Positions 1-10,645 of a DNA stretch of 64,000 nucleotides are shown here, in pieces. The stretch's first letter is position 1, and each line of letters opens with the position of its first letter. A model generated the notes under the pieces. The model was not told where the DNA came from. It was given only the letters and a program-made list of their open reading frames with translations, and did no database searches. The stretch comes from Cotesia glomerata (taxonomy: Eukaryota; Arthropoda; Insecta; Hymenoptera; Braconidae). The stretch covers positions 2,666,659-2,730,658 of the forward strand of contig NC_058167.1 of NCBI RefSeq assembly GCF_020080835.1, read 5' to 3'. The position numbers were made by a program, and so were the translations under genes.

Positions 1-641
1 AATACTGAAAACGATATTGCCGAAAGTTGCATCTCTGAATTTCGAATAATTAATTTTGTGCGGTGATACACTGCCATTTCTGCTCTTGTGAGAAATGTAA
101 GAAATGTGGTGGAAACATTGAATTTCTAACAGCTATTTTGTGGGCTGGGATTTAAAATTGTATGGTTTATGTAATAACTGTGACAGTGAATATATTCCCT
201 TCCTGCTCTTTCATTGGGCATTCTTATGAAATAAATAGACGTTTTATTTTTGTGATGAGAATACTAGGGATAAGGATACGAAAGGTTTGTGCAAAGTTTT
301 GTGGCCTGATGGACATGCCGTCTTTTTTAGATAAAGCTACGCATACAATATTATTGAAGTACATTTTAGATTGTGGTAAAACTGTTGCAGAAGCCTTGAT
401 GAAAAAAGCTGTAAATCAGAAAAAAGAAGCGATGGTGAAAATAAGAATAAGAACGATTTGACTGTATCCGGGAGATGGAACCTGGCAAAAGCAGGGATTT
501 ACATCGTCATTTGGAGTTTCTTCTATAATTGACTATTATACTGGAAAGATTCTTGATATAAACATTAAAAGTGCTTATTGTAAGCTATGTGAGAGTATTG
601 GAAAAAGAAAAGAAATACTGTTGAGTTCGAGGAATGGTATG
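1..641 (+). pseudogene. Mutator-like (MULE) transposase fragment, frame-broken
   Basis: Pieces of one protein family can be read in sequence but in different frames. A cysteine-pair segment lies near 75-115. A stretch with EINRRFIFVMRILGI and KFCGLMDMP lies at about 225-325. GDGTWQKQGFTSSFGVSSI follows near 472-530, then a CKLCESIGKRK piece up to about 610. This order (zinc-binding cysteines, EINRR, CGLMDMP, DGTWQKRG-like catalytic block) is what I know from the Mutator-like transposase domain of insect DNA transposons. At least two frameshifts and several stops separate the blocks, so it cannot encode a working enzyme. The fragment stops where the BEL LTR begins at 642, which suggests that the BEL element inserted into it. 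The 5' part lies outside the window. Family assignment is by motif memory only. Confidence 0.55.
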
Positions 642-1277
642 TGTTCGGTGAACAAGGCCCAGTAGCGATTAACTCGCTCCTGGGGACTCCTAAATTCAAG
701 AGACGCACCTGTCCACCGCTAGTTCCCGCAAAATCGAACCGCCAATAGAAAATCAGCCTCTCGATCACGCCATGAATCGACCGCTTTATTGGCTGATCGC
801 TCCCGCTAGACATGCGCAATAGCCTTCTTCCCCAACTCAACGAGGAAGAAGACGGACTGTTGTTATTATCTTTCACTGCATCAAGTCGCCATTAGTTTTT
901 CTTTATTTTCGCTTTTCGTTAATAAACCGCATTTCGCTTATTTAATAATTTAATTTGCTTAAATTAATTGTTAATAATCCGCTTTAGTTTGTTATAGGTA
1001 ATTTGTGTTAACAGTGCATTTATTTCACCGCTTTTCGGAGTGCCGGCAAAGTGTTCAACCACGTGTCAACCGGCTTCGCTTTTGCAAACACCACGCTGTA
1101 ATTTATAAATCCGCTTTTATCTTAACAATCCCGCTATTAAATATATTAAATATTGAGGTGTATTTAATGTAAATAAATTCCCCTAGTGTTATTTTTTATA
1201 ATAATTTACGCGTTTTAATTGAGATATCCAGAACTGGCAATTGATCCCCGCTTTTCCGCTCTTTCAGTAATTATTCA
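642..1277 (+). repeat. Putative 5' LTR of a BEL/Pao retrotransposon
   Basis: The segment begins TGTTCGG, a common start of insect BEL LTRs, and ends TTCA directly before a primer binding site at 1279. The 636-bp length is normal for BEL LTRs. Both ends are inferred from the TG...CA rule and the primer site. The partner 3' LTR is not recognisable; the copy decays near the N block, so LTR divergence cannot be measured. Confidence 0.55.
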
Positions 1278-1278
1278 T

Positions 1279-1296
1279 TGGTCCCTCGAGCCGGAT
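1279..1296 (+). other. Primer binding site matching tRNA-Tyr 3' end
   Basis: TGGTCCCTCGAGCCGGAT is the complement of the 3' end of insect tRNA-Tyr plus CCA as I know it (expected TGGTCCTTCGAGCCGGAT), with one mismatch in 18. It lies 1 nt after the presumed LTR end, the usual position for minus-strand priming. Confidence 0.65.
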
Positions 1297-1357
1297 CAGG
1301 CTGGCTCCTATCTCAATTAAGTGGTTAAGTATACCGCTAAAAATTGTGCTGTGTTAA

Positions 1358-1732
1358 GTGAAGTGTAATACCGCTAGGAAAGGTCGAGTGTCAGGAGCAT
1401 CGCAGAGAGCACATCCGGGTGCTGCTCCTGATAGTCATTCGTACACCGACGCGCTGAACTTTCCGTTTATTAAGACTGAAAACTCGACTTCGGGCCTTAA
1501 ATATCCTCGCTATGGAGAATTACACAAGATAGTTGAAAAATGCAATTTGTGCTTCAACTTTCGTGTTCCGCACCGCGCCGCAGATTGCAAGACCGCTCAA
1601 GATTGCCGAAAATGTGGTCAACGTCACTACATGTCCATCCATTTTTGGATGCGCCAACGAAACCAGCTTCATCGCAGTCTACATCTTCCGCACAGGCAAC
1701 TAATCGTTCCCTTTAGACCGTTTACAACTTGA
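1358..1732 (+). pseudogene. BEL/Pao gag C-terminal part with zinc knuckles (remnant)
   Basis: The readable protein of about 124 residues contains YPRYGELHKIVEKCNLCFNF followed by a run with spaced cysteines ending CRKCGQRHYMSIH. This pattern (CxxC, then C, then CRKC...RHH..LH) is the BEL/Pao gag zinc-knuckle region that precedes the protease. The bulk of gag upstream is absent: only about 60 nt separate the primer site from this part, whereas a normal BEL gag has several hundred codons, so a large internal deletion is likely. The frame closes at 1732, before the protease piece. No complete polyprotein can be made from this copy. Confidence 0.6.
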
Positions 1733-1790
1733 AATTAACTGTTGATTATTTCAGATTCGCTTTCTGCTCAAATGATGATAGCTACCGCTT

Positions 1791-2110
1791 TTGGTCCAGG
1801 TCCGCCCACATCGCGGTAATCCAATCACCGCCAGAGCGTTGATTGATCAAGGTTCAGAGCTCTCATTTATGAGACAGTCGCTCGTCAAGAAGCTTGGACG
1901 GCCGATACAGCGTGACATGGTCATGCTCAAGGGCATTGACAATGTCTCCGCAGGAAGCTCACTAGGTGTGAGCACAATTGAGCTTTCGTTTAAGCTATTG
2001 TACGACCGCATCAATGCATGTCTGCCATGCATATTCTACCGACACTGACGAGAATATATGGTGAGGCTTTCGCCTACACTACCTCCGAAGAGGCCGTTCA
2101 AGGGGCTCAA
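1791..2110 (+). pseudogene. BEL/Pao aspartic protease remnant
   Basis: Residues around ARALIDQGSELSFM (about 1832-1873) match the BEL/Pao protease active-site block, in which the catalytic Asp sits in a D-Q-G-S-E context. LKGIDNVSAG and an STIELSFKLL strand follow as expected. The frame is lost at about 2020-2045 and continues with ILPTLTRIYG one frame over, so there is at least one frameshift. Reverse transcriptase, RNase H and integrase are not recognisable downstream. The remnant belongs with the LTR, primer site and gag piece upstream. Confidence 0.6.
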
Positions 2111-2573
2111 AAAAGAGCTACTCCACACGCACGTATATTTGCGTACTACCTTCACCTTAACCAATACACAACCAAGAGCGCTGAAGAGCAAAGAAGACCG
2201 CTGTCCTCTTGTGTTTGCACACACTCATTGAACAGCATTTGAGAGTTACGTGTTTTTTGCAAATGTGTGCAACTCTCATCGACTCCTCTGGCAGCCCATT
2301 CCCTGTGGGTACATCGAAATATACCCGCAGAATATGAGCAGTATCCAGCGGGGACCACGGGGAGGCGGAGTCGATAGAAGACCGTGTTGTATGTGTAGTG
2401 TGTTGTGTGTAAATTGACTTTACGAGTAAGTGTTTGCGTCTGTGGGGTGCCCGGGCACTTGTGTAGTTTTTGGTTCCCTATCTTATTCTACGGCAGTCAT
2501 CCAAAGCTCTATACTATCCTCACAATTGTGTGGAGCATATCGCTTTTGCCTAGGCGCTCCGACTCTACCTAGG
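2111..2573. other. Unclassified sequence up to assembly gap
   Basis: This stretch is less AT-rich than its surroundings and holds no frame that I recognise. It may be decayed BEL sequence or another repeat cut by the N block. Confidence 0.3.
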
Positions 2574-2673
2574 NNNNNNNNNNNNNNNNNNNNNNNNNNN
2601 NNNNNNNNNNNNNNNNNNNNNNNNNNNNNNNNNNNNNNNNNNNNNNNNNNNNNNNNNNNNNNNNNNNNNNNNN
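2574..2673. other. Assembly gap (100 N)
   Basis: Exactly 100 N, a conventional scaffold gap of unknown true size. Confidence 0.99.
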
Positions 2674-2969
2674 CTTTTACCTTAGTTACAGAGAGAGAAA
2701 TGTTTAACTCACACACTCATCCACGTCTCAGTTATGGGTATAATCAAGCGCGCTATGTGCCAAATCTGTTGTTATTTATTCCAGCAAGTAATAAATACGA
2801 AAGTCATTTTATTACTTTACTTTTATTAAATAAGTAAAAATCATCAATTATTAAATTGTTTTAAATTATTTTTAAATTAAAATAAAGAATTTTGATGAAT
2901 ATTGGAAAGACTAAAATTAAAAAAAATTTTTAACATTATTTTGATTCATTCTCGTTGCAGCTCCAGCTT

Positions 2970-3215
2970 CCTTAATAGTATAGGTCATTTCTATGTATTG
3001 AGGAGTCATTCCTTCAATAATATAGAGACCATTCCTATAATATTATAGGAACCATTCTCCTAATCTGTGGAAGCTATTCCATTATTGTCTAGGAACGTTT
3101 CCAATAAACTATGGGTATGGTTCCCATAATGAACACTAGGATTGATACCCACATAATGATCGTTATAGGAACCATCCCCATAATTTTGGAAAGGTTCCTA
3201 TAAATTTCTCTCCAG
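2970..3215. repeat. Degenerate tandem repeat built on TATAGGAACCATTCCCATAA
   Basis: About eight or more loose units of roughly 25-30 bp alternate an ATAGGAACC block with an ATTCCyATAAT block. Copies are very diverged. Many units are near-palindromic (GGAAC...GTTCC), so the array could fold locally. Flanking sequence (2674-2969 and 3216-4012) is AT-rich and shows no gene. Confidence 0.5.
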
Positions 3216-4012
3216 TATAAGTATAAATAATTAGTTTGAATGGATTTTTTATAACAATATTAATTTTTTAATTATATAATTACTCATTAATCCCGATGCA
3301 TCCGGAAGCAATAATTATCTGGCCATGTTCGCTTTCGACACTGGATCTATTGAATCGCAACATGGACGTGGTAGATTGGGATTGCACTTCTGTTTAACAT
3401 TGTCAAAAAATACTATTTCTTAAAAGAAATTAGCAAATTGTAATTAAAAAATATTTACAAGAGTAATGCTTTAAAGCGCATAACATCAAGACTAGTTTCT
3501 GTTTGAAGAAGAACATTTCCAGTTAGAAATTACTATCACAATAAGTGATATTATCCATGGAATTAACTTTCAACATTTTTATACTATTTAACGAAACGAT
3601 TGGTTTCCCCATACTAAAACTTGTTTAATCTACACAATACGTCAAATAAAATACGAGTAATTATTTTTTATTACTATGATAATAAAAAATTCTCCCTTTT
3701 AAAGTAATGGTATTAAATATATCTTCTATTTATAAAATGAATTTTTCTTATCTCAATACTAATTGAATATTATTAAATTTTGAATTCAGATATCATTAAT
3801 TAATCATTGATGAAGGTTAAATTCTAGGTTACAAATGATGATTTAATAAGATTTTAAGTGTATTTTCCTCTCTTATTTAAAAACATTTTATTTTAAAAAT
3901 ATACATATTGAAAGCAGACAAAAATTTTAGAAATATAATTTGATGGTAAAATCAACAAACGATTTCTTTAATTTTTTGGATTTCTATACCAATCCAAATT
4001 ATTATAAAAATT

Positions 4013-4290
4013 AGAAAACGGTGAGACCCCTTGAGGGCCATCCCTGTGCAACTTCCCGCTAATTCCATACCTAGGTGTTAAAACAGAATTGCATCTAATG
4101 ATGTTTTAAGCCTCCGAGCCTCAAACAATTTATGTGTTACTTTGAGCTCCTTCGAGCCTTCAAAAAGTCTTCGATAGAAGCTCTTCATAGAACAATATTT
4201 TTTGAATGAATCATCTTCGTATTTTTCTGCACGCGATTGGCAGCATTCGACGCCTGTCGATTTGATTTCAGCTGGTGCTTCTCATCTGCT
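4013..4290 (-). repeat. Truncated copy of the AACTTCCCGCTAA repeat family
   Basis: Begins with the characteristic right end in reverse (AAAACGGTGAGACC..., CCATCCCTG, CAACTTCCCGCTAATTCC) and continues through the GAGCTC-rich segment to GATTGGCAGCATTCGACG. The other end, with its dinucleotide tract, is missing. Sister copies are at 16738-17545, 18187-23708, 39872-40619 and 40620-41618. Confidence 0.7.
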
Positions 4291-5571
4291 ATCCGAGATT
4301 TTTTTTATGAACGCATAAAAAAAATAATATAAAAAATTCTTTTCAGACTCCTTTTATTTGTTTTCATAACAAATTGTCGGCACGTGGATATTTAAGAAGA
4401 AATTTTGAAAATTAACGTCAGAAATTAATATTTTCAAATAAGATTATTTTCTTTTATATTCTTCAGTTATTACTAAACTCTTTAAATTATTATTTTAATG
4501 ACTGATAATATTTATTTGATTTTTATAATGTAATAGTTTATTTGCGCTTATCAGGGATACAATCGTTAATAAAAAAAAATTATGGATAAGATTAGTGAGT
4601 TAAATGAACTCATATTATTTAAAAGCAAAAGCATGTTCAAAAATGAAAACATTAAACAGAAAATAAAATTGCATGAATCCAAGTCGAGAAAATTCTTGAA
4701 TCAAGTAAATTTTTCTTCAACGGCAAGAAAAATTTTTAGTTTAAGAATTTTTTCTATTCAAAATCAAGAAGATAAAGTTCTCTTTCAAAAAATTATTTAT
4801 TTTTTGATTCAAGTTTTTTTTCTCCGTGTAGTATAGAAAAGATTTCCAAAATGATACTAAAATCAACAGATATCTGATAATTTTTTTCACTTTTTTTTGA
4901 AAATTCAGATTGTTATAAAAATCTAAAAAGCTCGTAAGATTAAGATGTTCTGTTAATTTTAGTTTGATGGTTCCGAATAATTATAATTATTCATTTCAAA
5001 AATTTATTCAATCATTGAGGAGACAAACTAAAGAAATTATTATAAGCAAAAATTAACTTTGATGTAAATCATAGTATGAATATTTAAGAAATATTATACT
5101 ATTGAAATAATTATTGGAAGTTGTTCTTAGAAATTAGAGAAGTAGCACTTCTGTGAGAATAGAGTTTACAATGATATTATAGATAAAAAATTTTTTATTT
5201 TGGTTAAAAAAAAAATTCTTTTTTTTTATTTTAGCAAGTTTTAAAACTTCAAAGTTTTCAAAAAGGTATTATGATAACAAAAGGCTAAAAAAAAATTAAA
5301 AATTTTTAGATTATTGTATTTGAAGTGATATTCTTATTCTAATACTTACCACTTCCAGAAAGGAGCCACCGTTTTCGAGATATCACGATTCAAAAAGTTA
5401 ATAGAGTTGTAATCGTCATAATATATACACGTTTCCACGCCACCTTTGAGGTAGTGTACTCAGCGCGTTTTTTTTAATGTGGTTTCCCCAGTAGGCCTAT
5501 TCCACTGATCTGTTTGATTTGAAATTATTGAATAATTAAAGACATTGGCAAGGATTGCCAATAATATAATA
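4291..5571. other. AT-rich sequence without recognisable genes
   Basis: Only short lysine/asparagine/phenylalanine-rich frames occur, as expected from AT-rich noncoding DNA. No domain, RNA gene or clear repeat was seen. Confidence 0.5.
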
Positions 5572-5796
5572 TTAAAAATTAAAGTCTGAAATGTCAGGAG
5601 GATTAAGACTTTTTATAAAATTCTTCAGTTCATCATTTGTCATTAAATAAACAATATGTTCACAGCAATCGAATGGCAACACTGCACTAAACAGATTGTT
5701 AACTTCTTCAATAACTTTTCTTAGAGCATTATTTTTCCCAATTGCGTATGAAATATTGTCCATTAATGGTTCTCGATGAAAACAAATCTTATATCA
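5572..5796 (-). pseudogene. PRANC/F-box-like C-terminal segment of the ankyrin gene
   Basis: A 63-codon frame (5763-5575) contains LPFDCCEHIVYLMTNDELKN, which resembles the C-terminal PRANC or F-box-like motif (LP, then Il.yL...DL) of ankyrin proteins known from poxviruses, Wolbachia and parasitoid wasps; such a tail recruits SCF ubiquitin ligase in the studied cases. Between this frame and the ankyrin frame a third frame carries LLKELEEIS, a typical linker leading into PRANC. All three pieces are on the same strand in the right order within about 60 nt, so I read them as one C-terminus broken by two small indels. The PRANC call is by motif resemblance. Confidence 0.45.
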
Positions 5797-6878
5797 TTAC
5801 TTATTTCTTCCAGCTCCTTCAATAACGGTTTGCGACCGAAAATCGTCATTGAAAAGAAGCTTCACTAAGTCTTCTCGGTTCTCTGTGATGATCTTCCAAT
5901 ATGAGATTCCGTTTAATCCCAATTTTTTATCTTCCAGGAATTGACGACTCTCTATCCTGAATTGTTCTACCTCACGGTAGTATCCAAAGAATCTTGAATT
6001 TTCCTCTTCCTCTTTTTTCACAAAGTCATGAACTTTCTGAAGAGTATCTTCGGTAGCTTGAATGCCTATCTCGTGCCGATTGAGTATGAATAATGCTAAA
6101 TTAAATTGAACTTTTGAGCTTTGTTCTTTTAACAGCTCGACGTACTCTGTGCTGGTTCGTTCATACGCTTCGAGGGCATTTTCGTCAAAAGCAGCTAGTT
6201 CTATTTTGGAATAGTCTAACTGCTTAAGACCAACAGGAGTACTGTAGAGAAGATAATTAACTGCTGCAATGGATCCCAGGTAGACTGCCAAATCTAATAT
6301 TGTTGTTAAATCTGGATGGTTTTTAAACGAGCATTTAGCGTTTAAATCAGCTCCAGCTTTATGTAACAATATAATTCTGTCATCGTCGGTGCGAGCTGCC
6401 GAAGTATGAGTAAAAGAATATCTTGATCGATTTTCTTTATTCAAATAATGAAACACATAGTGCAAAGCAGTATTCCCCGAAGCGTCAACATCATTTACAT
6501 TGGGCTTTTGTTCCAAAATAAATGATAATATTTTCACATTACTTTGTTCTGCAGCTGCCATAAGTGGAGTCATACCCGATTTTGATTTCCTTTTGACGTT
6601 TGCACCCATTCTCACAAGACTTTTCACGATTTTCAAATTCTTGCGTCGAATGGCATAAAATAAGGCGGTTGTTAGGGATCTTTCCTTAATTTTATTTGTA
6701 GTTACACTATGTTTGATCAGCAATTTTGCAATTACAGTTTGTTTTTCTTTAATTGCTAATGATATTAAATCTACACTGAACTTTCTATTATTTTTGCTTG
6801 ACTTTTCTTTGCATTTTCTTAACTGTTACTACATCTCCTGGACACAATAGCATCAACAAAATTCTTGTTAGTGGCCAT
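5797..6878 (-). pseudogene. Ankyrin-repeat protein gene, frame-broken at both ends
   Basis: The main open frame (about 6825-5797) encodes ankyrin repeats. Clear repeat cores are TALFYAIRRKNLKIVKSLV with GANV, GMTPLMAAAEQSNVKILSFI, and GNTALHYVFHYLN followed by GADLNAKC and ILDLAVYLGSIAAVNYLL. The second half is charged and helical (KKEEEENSRFFGYY). There is no ATG at the start of the frame; an in-frame stop lies at 6828-6826. An ATG at 6878 opens a short frame (MATNKNFVDAIVSRR) that ends at the same place, so a 1-nt frameshift near 6825 is the simplest explanation. Near 5830 the frame also departs from the PRANC-like continuation. A TATA-like CTATATAG lies on this strand at 7190-7183, too far away to trust. 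It may be a pseudogene, or a real gene with uncorrected assembly indels. Confidence 0.6.
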
Positions 6879-9800
6879 AATAATTGAGTTGCACTTTTTC
6901 GTCTTTTAAAACCACAAAATCTTTTCACACAAACGTAGATATTGATTTTTGCTTTACACTGTTTGAATTAAACACTAAGTTTAACTAGCTTTAAATAATG
7001 TGTTGAACACTTTAACAGCAACAGTATTTGATTTTTGGTTGACGAAAATGAAACTCTTTTACTTATAGATTCACAAATTTACTGCAGATTGAAAATCACT
7101 GAACTAAATTTGGATTTTTCGAAGTTTGATGTTCAAGTGACAAAATTTCGGTGAGAAATGATTTTGCATCTTTGATTCTACCCTATATAGACAAATTCGA
7201 TGGAGAGGGTGCTTCGATAGGGCCAATAGCAATTCAAAGATTCTATAATGTTTGTCATTGTCATTGAGAGTTAGGTATAGAAATGCATATTGAAGATCTC
7301 ATTAGTGAGTAAATGTTACAGACCATAAATTTTCATTCAATTTCTGCATCTTTTATTACATGAGGCTACCTGTGTAATAGGTTGGATAGACAAAGAGGTT
7401 TTTACGGTGAAGGCTGGCGCCACAGCGGCATTTTTGACCTGAGTGTTAAAATATGTAATGTACATTTTATAAGTCAAATACCCTCTCTATGGCAATTAGT
7501 AAGAGTGAGAGAGTTTAATCCTGTATAGTACGGACGTTGAAAAGTAAGTGAATTTTCATTTATTATTATTAGTTTATCTTTATTTTAAGTAAATGCAATT
7601 TCTATTCAAATATCTTAGTCAAACGATAATTTATCTTACTTTAAGTAACATACTCCTTAGATATGTGTTCAAAATTTGATTTATTTTGATCCTTTTATTT
7701 GTAATTTGTATACTCATTGTTCAAGCTTAAACTTTTATTTATCTGATGTCTCATTCATTATTCTTTAAATATGTAATTCTATTGTTTAGCTGTTCAAGAA
7801 AAATTTCTGTTTAAAAGGTGGTATATACTAGAAAAGGGGATTATACTAGAAAAATTTACGAATATCTCGATTTTTATTTCCAGGTTCTCTTTCTATGATA
7901 TATGCTTATAATAGTTTATAAATGATAATTATGAATGAGATTAAATGTAAAAGGTAAAGATGTTTAGTAATGAACAATAAATGACGAGATGCTTGAATGA
8001 GGTAGTCATATTTTTAATAGTTGATAAAATTTTTAAACATTAAAGCAAAAAAAAAATTTTTTCCCAGAGTATTTTTATAAACAATTGCTATAAATTTAGT
8101 AAATAAATTAGTAAAAACTAAAATTTTCAGCTGAATTTAGTCTTTAGCTAATGGAAAATAAATAAGTCTCTTGTATTTTTATCGTATCTCTATTAGTTTT
8201 TAAATTATAATAATTTTAAGGATGAAAAACTAGGTAAGAATGACCAAATTACAGAAAACTTTTATTTAAAAATTAAAAAAAAACAAAACCATGTCTGCTT
8301 TTTGTGACAATAAGTAGAATAGAAAAAATATCATGTAAAAATTAATTTGTTTATAACAAATTGTTTATTGCATAAACAATAAAAATTAGATAAAACGAAA
8401 TTTTTTATATAAAAAACAAATAATAATTTTTAAAAAAATGGTTCCTTAATATTAATTTTAAGTGGGAGAAAATGATTTTTATCAACAAATGCGTTATTAA
8501 GCAATAAAAAAAATTTTTTAAGGAAGAATTTTTCTTTTAAAAATTATTATTTGTATCAAAGATTGAAATTCCATACAAAAAATTTCAATTATCTAATAAA
8601 CAGCGTATTTATTTATAACAATTTTTTAAACAATAAATGATAAAAATTTTTTAAAATCATTTCTATGTAGCTTCTGACAACATAGAAACAGATCATTAAT
8701 AATATTTTGAAAAAAAAATTTTTTTCGATGATTAATGCAAGTTTTTATTTTTGCAATAACGGAAATTATTAATAAAAAACTGAAAAATAAAAATTTTTTA
8801 ATTTTTTCAATGAGGATTTATTCTAAAGGCTTTCAAGAATCGCTCAACGAAAGGAAAAAAATCTCAAATTTATAGTTATCACACTTGCAATATTCATGTT
8901 CAAGCAGAAAAAATTATTAATTAACTATTGCATAACCAATTGAAAAATAGTGATAAAAATTTTTTTCAGACGAATTATTGTTCATTTATCTATCCAGTAA
9001 GCTTTTGAATTTTTTCATTTTTTAAATTTATTATTTAATATGATAAAATAATTTTTATTGAAAATTCTAATCCCGGATTTTCCATCCTTATGAACAGGCA
9101 AATACATTCAGACCCAGACTAATTACAAAAATTTTCTCAGGTCCACTTTGAAGCCGAACAAAGACACTTAAAGTGATGATTTATGAATTCTCTTTTTGTT
9201 CAATTTCAATAGAAATATATAGTTAGAAAACGATAATCATATAAATTTAACTATAAATTAATATAAATTAAATAAATTCTCTAAAGTTTTACGGTTTTTT
9301 TCTGGTCTGCATACTTGCAAAAATTTTTCTGATTTTAACCATTTTATAGACTGGATAACTTATTCATTCAGCCTTAATTTGCTGCTGTATAAACCTTGAG
9401 ACGACCAATTTTCACTGAGATCTAGGACTTTAAATAGAAAAGGATTATTTTGTCTTTAACCAAGAAAAAAGGCTTTTACTGACTTTTTGAGAAATCAAAG
9501 CTCTGAATTGAATATATATCAAGAAAACCATTAATGTTGAAAATGCTTTTTATAGTTCATTATATACCAAAAAAAACTTCACAGAGTTTTAATTTAATTA
9601 ATCCAGACGTTTTTTTTTGTTTTAATCGATTGAACTTTTGAAAAAATTAAAGGAGAAAGTTTTTTATCTCAATCCTTATTATCTTTAACAAAAAAAAACA
9701 AAAAATTTTTTAACGATTTTTTTGACATTTTATCGATAGAAGTGTTTAAATTTATACCAAGAAAAGAAAAAAAATTCTCGTGAAAAATTTTCAAAAAATA

Positions 9801-10591
9801 AATCTTTTTTAGTTTTAAATTAAAAAAAACTTTTAAATTAATTTTAATTAAAAAACGTGATTCGGCCACAGCCGACATGGATAGGTAAATTTCTTTGTTT
9901 TGAATATTGAAAAAAACATAATTAAAAGGCAATAATGTCCTAAAATTTATTTTTATTATAATTTTTGAAACAAATAATTTGATAATGAGACTTTTTTTTG
10001 AATTTCCGCTCACAAATAAAATTTTTATTTTCAATTAATATTATTTTATTATTCTTTATTTTTTATTTTTAACTGAAATTTTTTATGAAAATTACTTTTT
10101 TTTTTTAATTTTTAATTTTTCATACATATTTTAATCTTTTTATATTGACTGAAAATTATGTTCAAAAAATTCGGAAGTTATAATGATGACAATAATAAAG
10201 TTGACCTAGATAAAAATATTTTTATCTTTAATAAAATCACTAGACATAATAACAATAACTGTCGCATAATGTAGTATCGTTCGATAACTTTGGGTTTGAA
10301 TTAGATAAAGTATTTTTGTTGTATAACATAAAATTTAACAAAAAAAAAATAAAATTTTTTATTTTATTTTTATTATTAAATAAATTGCTTATCAAGCTTA
10401 GCTTACAGCAATGATACCTAGTTAGACTAGTCAAATTGCACATACATTATTACATACATTACATACATTATTAAAGTTTTATCATGATACAAATAACATA
10501 GTCATAAGTAATTAAAAAAGTAATTAAAAGTGGAAATGTATACATAGTTAAATAAATAGTGAGTTAATCAGTTCGGGGAGAGAGGATAGTA
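6879..10591. other. Long AT-rich intergenic region
   Basis: Very AT-rich, with frequent A/T homopolymers. The frames present (for example near 9669-10034) are low-complexity Lys/Phe/Ile/Asn strings without domain features. I see no gene, tRNA or repeat array here. Confidence 0.5.
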
Positions 10592-10645
10592 TTTTTTTTT
10601 TTTTTTTTTTTTTTTTAAATAGATTGTAAGTATAGATTTTATAAA

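Noticed and set aside
4582..4836. 84-codon plus-strand frame
   Set aside because: Low-complexity AT-rich composition and no supporting signal.
7183..7190. TATA box for the ankyrin gene
   Set aside because: CTATATAG is about 300 bp from the ATG in AT-rich DNA, where it occurs easily by chance.
9669..10034. 121-codon minus-strand frame
   Set aside because: Lys/Phe/Ile/Asn-rich, no domain, expected in such AT-rich DNA.
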